Shown here one piece after another: positions 58,280 through 64,000 of a stretch of 64,000 bases of DNA (position 1 is its first letter; each line of letters opens with the position of its first letter). The position numbers were made by a program, and so were the translations under genes. This DNA is from Clostridium sp. (GTDB lineage: Bacteria > Bacillota > Clostridia > Clostridiales > Clostridiaceae). The stretch covers positions 62,001 through 126,000 of the forward strand of contig JARLHR010000216.1 of the NCBI GenBank assembly GCA_031292145.1. Reading direction: 5' to 3'. The notes below the pieces were generated by a model that worked only from the letters and a program-made list of their open reading frames with translations, was not told the origin of the DNA and made no database searches.

Positions 58280-58380
58280 ATAAGATTGATAAAACTTTTT
58301 TTCATAAATATTTACCCTATTAAATATAAAGTAAAGAGTAACATGTATATTCCCCTATGCATGTTACTCTTTATTATTTT
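58280..58380 (+). ncRNA. Predicted small RNA, unit E
   Basis: It carries the TTTACCCTATTAAATA linker (58311-58326) and a terminator: AAGAGTAACATG (58334-58345) pairs perfectly with 58360-58371 around TATATTCCCCTATG, followed by TATTATTTTT. An overlapping open frame on the same strand has no ribosome site and reads through the terminator, so it is not believed. Confidence 0.7.
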
Positions 58381-58560
58381 TCACTTTAAATTTCTGTATA
58401 AAGTTACTTTAGGTACTCCTGTCATTTCTTCAATTTCTTTTAATGTATGCTGCTTACTATTCACTTACAATCTTTATTTATTTGTCATATACTTATCACA
58501 TTTTCATCTTATAATTAAAATCACTAAAAAAGGACTTCTCTATGAGTTGTCCTTTATATT

Positions 58561-58863
58561 TTAATTACCATATTGGTTGCCAAATTTATTTATTATTAAA
58601 TTTATTGTTTCTTCTAATTCTTGCTTATATTTTCTTTCTTTTTCAATTTTAATTATTAATTCTTTTAATAACACTTTATGCGTATTATATTTATCATGGT
58701 TATTAACATAACTTTCACATAAAAAATAATCTTTTGAATATTTAATTTCCATTTTTTCTATTTCTTCGATTTTATTTTTTAAGTTAGTTTGTAATTCTAA
58801 CATTAGTTCTTTGTAAGCTTTCTCTTTAGTTTTTTCATTTATAAAAGTATCTTTATTATCCAT
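58561..58863 (-). CDS. Small coiled-coil hypothetical protein, 100 residues
   Basis: Start at ATG 58863 after AGAGGAAATAAT. The product is highly charged and predicted helical (KEKAYKELMLELQTNLKNKI and KIEKERKYKQELEETINL), suggesting a coiled coil. It lies 53 bp downstream of a similar small helical gene, probably one transcript. No family recognised. Confidence 0.65.
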   Translation of the reverse strand: MDNKDTFINEKTKEKAYKELMLELQTNLKNKIEEIEKMEIKYSKDYFLCESYVNNHDKYNTHKVLLKELIIKIEKERKYKQELEETINLIINKFGNQYGN

Positions 58864-58916
58864 ATTATTTCCTCTCAAAATATTTATCAGCGAAATTTTC
58901 CGCCTCTAACACTTAA

Positions 58917-59159
58917 TTATATTCCATATTTAGCCTTAACTTCTCTAAGTTCATCTTTTACTGATTTTTCATTACATTCAATTTTATCAATTAACTCATC
59001 AAATTGTTTTCTTAAGTTTTGAATATTAGTTGCTAAATATCCATCACCTCTAGCTCTTGTATTTTCATAATATCTCCCATTTTCTAAATTCTGTAGAATA
59101 TAATATATTTCATTTAACTCATGAGAGTATTTATTTCTGATTTCGCTTTTTTCATTCAT
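58917..59159 (-). CDS. Small helical hypothetical protein, 80 residues
   Basis: Start at ATG 59159, preceded by the perfect AGGAGGTGA. The product (MNEKSEIRNKYSHELNEIYY start) is charged and helical with a central RARGDGYLA turn. It resembles small phage- or plasmid-type structural/regulatory proteins, but no family is recognised. Confidence 0.65.
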   Translation of the reverse strand: MNEKSEIRNKYSHELNEIYYILQNLENGRYYENTRARGDGYLATNIQNLRKQFDELIDKIECNEKSVKDELREVKAKYGI

Positions 59160-59223
59160 ACTTCTCACCTCCTCATCAAAATATTAGTGAGCGCCATTTT
59201 TAGCAGCTCACAATCTTTATTTT

Positions 59224-59256
59224 TTATTTTCTTGAACCAAATGGATTTCCTGACAT
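59224..59256 (-). CDS. Possible 10-residue microprotein
   Basis: ATG 59256 follows a perfect AGGAGGTGGAAAT and encodes MSGNPFGSRK then stop. It heads the two small helical genes. It could be a leader peptide, a genuine microprotein or the stump of a lost gene. Confidence 0.35.
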   Translation of the reverse strand: MSGNPFGSRK

Positions 59257-59612
59257 ATTTCCACCTCCTATATAATATTGAACAGTACAAAATTGTACAG
59301 TCATATTATATTTTCCATAAAAATGTCTATATTCCTTTATTTTCTATCGGGATATTTAAATAATTTTATTGTGTGCCAAATCTGGCTCGGTCTAAACTTC
59401 GACTATCCAAAATCGGTTAGTTCTAATATATTTTACATGAGCGAAAAATTTCGCCTTTGTTGTGGACATGATGTCACTATCCATAGAACTGATATCGAAC
59501 GAGCGTCAGATGGACGTATAAGGCAAGTTGCAGTGTAAAATTAGACTTGATGGCTTCTTTATAAAGTTAACAAAAAATAAGACTAAGATTTCTCCTAGTC
59601 TTATAACTATAA
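59257..59612. other. Spacer with a locally G+C-richer segment
   Basis: 59375-59545 is visibly richer in G+C than its surroundings and holds a plus-strand frame ending MSEKFRLCCGHDVTIHRTDI and 14 more residues, without a ribosome site or known family. It may be a remnant of foreign DNA. Confidence 0.4.
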
Positions 59613-61064
59613 TTATATAAACTTAAAATGATATCCTCTATGGTGTTTATATCTTCCATTACATACACTTGAAATCATAGTACCATCCAATTTAATCCCA
59701 AATGCTTCCAAACTTCTTTTTTTACATTCTGCAATTAATTTAAAAGTTTGCCCAGTTTCAATGCATATTATTTGCTTTGAGACTTTATTTTTCAGCCTCT
59801 CATACCCATCTTCCATAGCTTTTTTCGAATTATACTCTATAATCCCTAAATCATTCCCCTGTTTTAAATATTTTAATACGGTTGATCTACTTAAATCCAC
59901 ATCATTCATTATGTCTGTGGTTTTAAATCCATTTTCCCATAACCGATAAATTTCCTTTACTATCGGAGTACAAGCAAACTCGTGACATTTAAGCCAATCG
60001 ATAGTATTTAGATCAAATAATTCATTCAATCTACTCTCTGATATATTTTGTTTTATAAAATTACAATTAGATTTTCCACAGTCAATTCTGATTGGTTTTT
60101 CTATTCCATGCTCTACGGCTAATCTATCTTTTTCATCATCAATATAATTTTGTTCTTTTATTATTCTTCTAAACTTACTATTCTTTTGAGGTTCTTTTTT
60201 ATGTTGTAATCCATCTGCTTCTACTATATATTCTTTTTTATTTAATTTAAAATAGAAATCATATCTTCCACTTACGAATTTATTTTTATTTTTATAGTCT
60301 ATAAATTTACACCATTTGGGTGGATACTCTGTTTCAAAATTTATATTTAGTTGTTGTAAAAATTTAAATATAAATTTTTCTGGATAAGATTTTTCATTTG
60401 AACACACTCTACACATTAACCCATGTTGCACTACTGTTGCTGGTGCAATATTCTTTTCGAATCCACATATAGGACATTTCATAGCTATTTTTATAGCAGA
60501 TGATTTACTATATATATAAGCATCATCTTTATATTTTAGTAAATCAACAATCCACGAAGCAGTTGTCGCAATATCATTATATCCCTTAATGACTTTATTA
60601 CCTCCACCACATACACCACACCCGTTCCCATGTCTTATATCATCTTCTAACATTTCATCTTCATTTGGGCATGATAGGCATTTATATTTGTAACATTTTT
60701 TTGCATGATTCTTTTTATCATATCTTCTAAAACAACCTGTAATTTGAATTTTTGATACTTTGGTTTCAATAATATCTCCAACTTTATAATCATAATTATG
60801 ATTTATTAATTCTAGCACTTCTTTTAATTGGCAATTCCTTAAACCTGTTGTGCTAATTATAAAAAAATTATTTCTATATCTTATTTTTAATTTAGGATTA
60901 TCACCTTTTATATATTCAACAATTTCTATCTCACCTTGAATATCATCATATATTAATTTAACTTTGTATCCAATTGATTTTTTCCAATTTATAAGTTTTC
61001 CATTATACCCATTACATCTTGGTAAATTATCTAAAAACACTTTTCTAATTTTATTATTGCTCAT
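59613..61064 (-). CDS. Zinc-ribbon, PD-(D/E)XK-like, NUMOD-type protein (homing-endonuclease-like)
   Basis: The 483-residue protein shows, in order: an N-terminal beta region, a Cys-rich part with paired CxxC knuckles (CLSCPNED, CGVCGGG, CPICGFE, CRVCSNE, residues about 120-225), and a nuclease-like core RYDFYFKLNKKEYIVEADGLQH (about 265-290), fitting the PD-(D/E)XK pattern of EDxHD/Vsr-like homing nucleases. An HTH (TTDIMNDVDLSRSTVLKYLK) and a C-terminal NUMOD1-like DNA-binding repeat (IICIETGQTFKLIAECKKRS, then ISSVCNGRYKHHRGYHF) follow. AGGAGG precedes the ATG. No intron context is evident; free-standing mobile nuclease is inferred. Confidence 0.65.
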   Translation of the reverse strand: MSNNKIRKVFLDNLPRCNGYNGKLINWKKSIGYKVKLIYDDIQGEIEIVEYIKGDNPKLKIRYRNNFFIISTTGLRNCQLKEVLELINHNYDYKVGDIIETKVSKIQITGCFRRYDKKNHAKKCYKYKCLSCPNEDEMLEDDIRHGNGCGVCGGGNKVIKGYNDIATTASWIVDLLKYKDDAYIYSKSSAIKIAMKCPICGFEKNIAPATVVQHGLMCRVCSNEKSYPEKFIFKFLQQLNINFETEYPPKWCKFIDYKNKNKFVSGRYDFYFKLNKKEYIVEADGLQHKKEPQKNSKFRRIIKEQNYIDDEKDRLAVEHGIEKPIRIDCGKSNCNFIKQNISESRLNELFDLNTIDWLKCHEFACTPIVKEIYRLWENGFKTTDIMNDVDLSRSTVLKYLKQGNDLGIIEYNSKKAMEDGYERLKNKVSKQIICIETGQTFKLIAECKKRSLEAFGIKLDGTMISSVCNGRYKHHRGYHFKFI

Positions 61065-61652
61065 ACTACAAGACCTCCTAAAATAATTATTAATTTCGGT
61101 CTTATATTACTCATATATAATCATATCTATACGTTTAATTCATTTTAGTCAGATTACACCACTCATACTTGTAATTTAATTCATTTTCTTTCATTTACTC
61201 CATTTTTCATTTATTTTATTTTATTATTTTTATAAAAAATAAGCGAATCTAACCAAATTACTATACTCAGATACGTTTTATCTCATCAGAAAAATATATG
61301 CCACATCAGATTTTAAATTGTAAAATAATAACCCAGCAAGTAATAGAGCCACTTTGCAGAGTTTTACTGACTCAAATTATGTTATAATTTATTACTTTCT
61401 AATAGCTAAACTTAATAGAAATGTGATTATTTCTAGGCAATCTAATAAAAATTTTAAATTTAATATATTTTATAATTGAAATATTCTATGTACTAAAATC
61501 ATTAAATTACTGCAACATTAGTAAATAAGCTATTTTTCATTTTTATCTTGTATTATAATTTATTAAGCGAAAAAATAAAGCTAAGGAACTTTAACTTCTC
61601 AGCTTTATATATTAATTTTATTTAAGATAGTATTTATATTAAGTTAATTAAC
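61065..61652. other. AT-rich spacer upstream of the Tn3-type element
   Basis: About 590 bp without genes. A hairpin at about 61577-61608 (AAAGCTAAGGA pairing with TTCTCAGCTTT) is followed on the minus strand by TATTTTTTCG and may be a terminator. Its left arm is the sequence shared with the region ahead of small-RNA unit B. Confidence 0.5.
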
Positions 61653-61670
61653 TTGCCATAATCCTGTCAC
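61653..61670 (+). promoter_or_regulatory. Orphaned Pho box of small-RNA unit F
   Basis: TTGCCAT (61653-61659), AATC, CTGTCAC (61664-61670), then AATTCCATCT and T before the transposon end. Its -10 element lies 1.9 kb away at 63601 on the other side of the insertion. Confidence 0.75.
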
Positions 61671-61681
61671 AATTCCATCTT

Positions 61682-61719
61682 GGGGTAGCTCCAACATTTC
61701 CGACAAAACCCACGCTAAG
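61682..61719. repeat. Left 38-bp Tn3-type terminal inverted repeat
   Basis: Exactly 38 bases from GGGGTAGCTCC to CACGCTAAG, the canonical Tn3-family length and ends. Confidence 0.85.
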
Positions 61720-61790
61720 ACAAAAATTGGGTATAAATTAAAGTTTTTACCCACGTTAATCAAATTATAGCCAAAAGCAAGTACCATAAA

Positions 61791-62126
61791 GGGGTACCGA
61801 GCACAATTCGTGCAAAAGCAACGCTAAGAAAATTAACCTCCCACAAATTACAATATATGTATTTATGGGAGTTTTTTTGTTGTCTAATAAACGAGCGTTT
61901 TTGAAACAATTAAGCATATACCTTATAGACACTAATTTTTGAAGAAAACTCTATCTCGTAAGTCGTTTCAAAATCAAAGTTAAAAAAACTCTTGTTTTAA
62001 ATGACTTATGAGATAAATAAAAAACTATAAATAGCCTATTTTCAACAAATTAAATTCAATATAATTGCAAATATGGAACTTGAATTTTATAAACGTTACT
62101 TTTGCACAAATTGTGCTCTATACCCC
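61791..62126. mobile_element. Nested Tn3-type mini-element (TIME-like), 336 bp
   Basis: Ends at 61791-61828 (GGGGTACCGAGC ... ACGCTAAG, 38 bp) and 62089-62126 are inverted copies. The direct repeat ATAAA lies at 61786-61790 and 62127-62131. Inside are a plus-strand terminator (61838-61878, CTCCCACAAAT arm plus seven T) and a 21-bp inverted repeat (61952-61973 with 61995-62015, TATCTCGTAAGTCG arm) that could be a recombination site. No ORF. It inserted into the outer element. Confidence 0.85.
61838..61878 (+). terminator. Terminator inside the nested mini-element
   Basis: CTCCCACAAAT pairs with ATTTATGGGAG (one mismatch), followed by TTTTTTT. No plus-strand gene precedes it, so it may end a short RNA of the element. 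Confidence 0.6.
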
Positions 62127-62259
62127 ATAAAGGTTAAATTCAAGTTGTTCTGATACTTTGTTTTTGGTAATAGTTTTAGAACTAAAAATCACTAATAAAA
62201 AGGTTATTTCTAAGACTTTTATTATAGGACCAAAAACGAGGGTTTATGGAATTATATTC

Positions 62260-62297
62260 CTTAACGTGAGATTTGTCGGTTTTGTTGGCTGCACCCC
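62260..62297. repeat. Internal 38-bp Tn3-type right end
   Basis: Its complement reads GGGGTGCAGCC to CTCACGTTAAG, 38 bp, with the last 11 bases identical to the Tn3 end. It pairs with the left end at 61682 but is followed by TTAAA, not the ATCTT duplication, so it marks a former shorter element (61682-62297) now embedded in the larger one. Confidence 0.75.
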
Positions 62298-62374
62298 TTA
62301 AAGGTAAACATTGTCATGTGGCTATTTTTAGTATTAATCGTTGCCTTACCCATTATTCAATAAACGTAAGTAAA

Positions 62375-62412
62375 AAATGCTGTAAATTCAATTTTTGAAT
62401 AATACAGCATTT
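62375..62412 (-). terminator. Intrinsic terminator of the passenger genes
   Basis: AAATGCTGTA and TACAGCATTT pair perfectly with inner AATTCAA/TTGAAT; the minus strand continues TTTAC. It lies 29 bp after the small membrane-protein gene. Confidence 0.75.
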
Positions 62413-62440
62413 CTCATTATCTTTTTAATTTTAAAAGGTC

Positions 62441-62563
62441 TTAAGAATTTTTATTAATATAGATTTTTAGCGCTTTTATTAATAATATTAACGTATATAT
62501 GCTTAATACGAATAATACTATTTCCGCAATTAAATTTAGTGTTCCTACAGCTAATAAATTCAT
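62441..62563 (-). CDS. Small membrane protein, 40 residues, passenger gene
   Basis: ATG 62563 follows AAAGGATTTC; the longer frame to 62644 overlaps the preceding gene and is not favoured. The product MNLLAVGTLNLIAEIVLFVL continues as one long hydrophobic helix with a Lys-rich end (KALKIYINKNS). It lies 37 bp after the secreted-protein gene, so the two are co-transcribed. Function unknown; an anchor or immunity role is conceivable. Confidence 0.6.
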   Translation of the reverse strand: MNLLAVGTLNLIAEIVLFVLSIYTLILLIKALKIYINKNS

Positions 62564-62600
62564 GAATGTAGAAATCCTTTCGTAATTATAAAAATCATTA

Positions 62601-63356
62601 TTAGGAAAACTTAGCTTGTGAATATGCAGAATCATGACTAACAACTAATTTTAAATATAAAGTACCTGAAGAATAATTAGTATCACCTAAAAATTTTAAC
62701 GTAGCTTCTGCAGCATGATTATATGTTTCTTTAGGTCTATTTACACTTAAAGAAACATTAGAAATGCTTATTACATTACTATGGACATATTCATCATATG
62801 CATCATCTATATAGTCATCACCACCTTGAACAAAGGTATAATCTGCATAAAAATAGGCGTTAATCAATCCAAGATCTTCAGATACTTTTGAGTAAGTGTG
62901 ATTTACATACCCAGAACCAGACTCAGTTTTGCCACCATCTACGTCATCTAGTGATATATCACCTTTTTTTGAAGAAGTAGACTTAACGGAACCATCTGTA
63001 ACTCCTGTTATTGAAATTGAACCATCAGCATAAGTATTTTTAGATGTATTTTCATCCAATTTTTCAGTTTTAATTGGTGAACTTGAAGTTACTGAATCCC
63101 AGAGTTGTCCTTTTTCTAATTTTTCTAAGAGTAGTGCTTTTGTATTAGAGTCAACATTATATTGGCTTAGCCAATTATCTAAGGATTCTTTATTTTCTTC
63201 AGTCAAATTTAATTTTATACCAGAACTTGAAGTTATTTCTTTGTCTTTTGTTCCAGATAAATCTGATGCAAAAGCTGTTGTAGTTATGCTAGTAGTTGAT
63301 AGCACACTTATTGCTACAGCTCCCATTAAAAATTTCATTATCTTATTTCTTTTCAT
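62601..63356 (-). CDS. Secreted hypothetical protein, passenger of the Tn3-type element
   Basis: The 251-residue protein has a signal peptide (about 1-30, cleavage near TAFA-SD), a helical segment (LTEENKESLDNWLSQYNVDS, then LLEKLEKGQLWDS) and a beta-rich, Ser/Gly-rich second half rich in aromatic pairs (NAYFYADYTFVQGGDDYIDD). No Cys pair, LPXTG or known domain. GGGGAG precedes the ATG. Being the main cargo of a mobile element suggests a selectable extracellular role; toxin or surface protein are guesses. Confidence 0.7.
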   Translation of the reverse strand: MKRNKIMKFLMGAVAISVLSTTSITTTAFASDLSGTKDKEITSSSGIKLNLTEENKESLDNWLSQYNVDSNTKALLLEKLEKGQLWDSVTSSSPIKTEKLDENTSKNTYADGSISITGVTDGSVKSTSSKKGDISLDDVDGGKTESGSGYVNHTYSKVSEDLGLINAYFYADYTFVQGGDDYIDDAYDEYVHSNVISISNVSLSVNRPKETYNHAAEATLKFLGDTNYSSGTLYLKLVVSHDSAYSQAKFS

Positions 63357-63511
63357 TTTAACTCCCCAATAATTAATATTAATATATTTATTTTATAAGT
63401 ATATTATTACAACATATTTTTACATCTGTAAATGGTTATGGTATAAAACGTCTAAAATTTGGAACAAACGGAAACTTATTGTATGATTTTACATTAAACT
63501 AATTAAATAAA

Positions 63512-63543
63512 AAAGCAATTCAGATGCAGATCCGAATCGCTTT
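63512..63543. terminator. Terminator-like hairpin near the right end of the element
   Basis: AAAGCAATTCAGAT pairs with ATCCGAATCGCTTT (G-U pairs included); the minus strand continues TTTATT. It would insulate the passenger genes from outside transcription. Confidence 0.6.
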
Positions 63544-63600
63544 AATTATTTTTGGTTATAATTTGATTAGCGTGGGTTTTGTCGGAAATGTACCCCATCT

Positions 63601-63606
63601 TATAAT
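63601..63606 (+). promoter_or_regulatory. -10 element of disrupted small-RNA unit F
   Basis: TATAAT directly follows the right-hand ATCTT duplication. The upstream spacer is regenerated only as far as ATCTT; the Pho box is on the far side of the element. Confidence 0.65.
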
Positions 63607-63612
63607 AAAATC

Positions 63613-63713
63613 ATAAAGTAGTTCATTATTATTTCCCTATTAAATAAATATATAAAATCATAATCCAATTGAAAAGGATAACTTATTTGCGTATAGTAAG
63701 TTATCTTTTTTGT
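63613..63713 (+). ncRNA. Predicted small RNA, unit F (promoter severed)
   Basis: The body is intact: CATAAAGTAGTTCATTATTA, CCCTATTAAATAAA, and a terminator AAGGATAACTTA (63674-63685) pairing perfectly with 63697-63708, followed by TTTTTG. It is nearly identical to unit B in the hairpin and to unit D in the 5' part. Without its Pho box it is probably not induced. Confidence 0.6.
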
Positions 63714-64000
63714 TTCTTTGCTTACGCTAGTTTGATCTCTTCTTCCTATTAGATTCTTCTAACGAACTTGGAATTTACTAAATTATTTTTAAGTTAAGCT
63801 TAACTTTAAATAACGCCAAGGGAATAATGTTTTAGATTGAAAGGTTTGAGCGAAAAAATTAATTTACCTATATTCACAAACAAAAAATGAATGTGAACAT
63901 AAGTAAATTAACTCTAAAGCTAATGTTTTGAGTTGAATAGGAATCGCTTTAAATCTTTGTTATTAATTACATTTCTGTATAAGTAGTTTTACCATATCAT
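63714..64000. other. Right-edge intergenic DNA with repeats
   Basis: TTAATTTACCTATATTCACA (63859-63878) pairs with a TGTGAACATAAGTAAATTAA copy about 30 bases on. TAATGTTTTAGATTGAAAGG and TAATGTTTTGAGTTGAATAGG are direct repeats about 95 bp apart. No gene is visible before the window ends. Confidence 0.45.

Larger units (their letters stand above)
61682..63596. mobile_element. Tn3-type transposase-less element with passenger genes, 1915 bp
   Basis: The left terminal repeat (61682-61719, 38 bp) starts GGGGTAGCTCC and ends CCCACGCTAAG; the right one (63567-63596) is the same sequence inverted with a 7-bp internal deletion. ATCTT flanks both sides (61677-61681 and 63597-63601). A 38-bp GGGG...TTAAG/CTAAG repeat with 5-bp duplication is diagnostic of the Tn3 family (compare the Tn3 and Tn4430 ends). 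No transposase or resolvase is present; it carries a secreted protein, a 40-residue membrane protein and a nested mini-element, so it must move in trans. Confidence 0.88.

Noticed and set aside
58286-58564. 92-residue plus-strand frame
   Set aside because: It starts inside predicted sRNA unit E, reads through its terminator and has no Shine-Dalgarno.
59278-59538. 86-residue plus-strand frame
   Set aside because: No ribosome site, hydrophobic start comes from AT-rich noncoding DNA, no family match; kept only as a composition note.
62441-62644. 67-residue start for the small membrane protein
   Set aside because: It would overlap the preceding gene by 44 bp and lacks a Shine-Dalgarno; ATG 62563 is better supported.
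61682-63596. Reading the element as an IS1595- or IS256-type insertion
   Set aside because: Those families give 8-9-bp duplications and other ends; exactly 38-bp GGGG...TAAG repeats with 5-bp duplications fit Tn3.

Overview
This 64-kb window is AT-rich, low-G+C Firmicutes chromosome, most likely Clostridium sensu stricto of the butyricum/beijerinckii type. The call rests on base composition, strong Shine-Dalgarno sites with ATG/GTG/TTG starts, and the gene repertoire: a fused two-ATPase 2-hydroxyacyl-CoA dehydratase activase, a UPF0210/UPF0237 pair, YgiQ, RecX, a bacteriohemerythrin and many clostridial ABC systems. No rRNA, tRNA or CRISPR array was seen.

Region 1-20 kb holds an envelope pair (partial propeller-like protein, NAGPA-type glycosidase), the giant activase, a TPR protein, a transglutaminase-like protein, recX, an M16 peptidase, an OmpR-type two-component pair, an SDR reductase, a metallophosphoesterase, a TTG-initiated asparaginase, and a polar amino-acid ABC transporter (ATPase, permease, lipoprotein) with a GntR/FCD regulator. 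The wreck of a second substrate-binding gene lies inside that transporter locus.

Region 20-34 kb is an arabinan/arabinoside utilisation island: GH127 beta-L-arabinofuranosidase, araL-like phosphatase and araM-like glycerol-1-phosphate dehydrogenase, AraC- and ArsR-type regulators, GH43 enzyme, an araNPQ-like sugar ABC transporter and a YesL protein. It parallels the B. subtilis ara operon (araLMNPQ-abfA) without araABD.

Region 34-53 kb is housekeeping and small accessory genes: exonuclease III, a frameshifted AEC transporter, YgiQ, a 68-residue Cys/Asn-rich protein, UPF0210/ACT, polysaccharide deacetylase, Lrp, aspA, hemerythrin, SdpI, a GT51 transglycosylase, and a HAD/kinase/phosphatase operon whose phosphatase lacks its catalytic N-terminus.

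Region 48.6-63.7 kb contains the most unusual signals. (i) Six copies of a predicted small-RNA unit of about 90-100 nt share one promoter geometry: two 7-bp TTGTCAT/CTGTCAC-like direct repeats 4 bp apart, exactly 10 bp, then TATAAT (TATACT in one copy). This is the layout of class II PhoB (Pho-box) promoters. Five of the six carry a conserved CCCT linker, and each ends in its own intrinsic terminator, several with C-rich loops. (ii) A 1.9-kb transposase-less element with 38-bp Tn3-type terminal repeats and a 5-bp target duplication carries a secreted-protein gene and a tiny membrane protein. A second 336-bp Tn3-type mini-element is nested inside it. The outer element landed precisely between the Pho box and the -10 of the sixth small-RNA unit. 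(iii) A truncated nitroreductase, an IstB fragment and a homing-endonuclease-like protein show that this is an accessory zone.

Throughout the window a MITE family (ends GGCAC...GTGCC, TTA/TAA duplications) and a second palindromic family (GAAAT...ATTTC) occupy intergenic spaces, sometimes nested.
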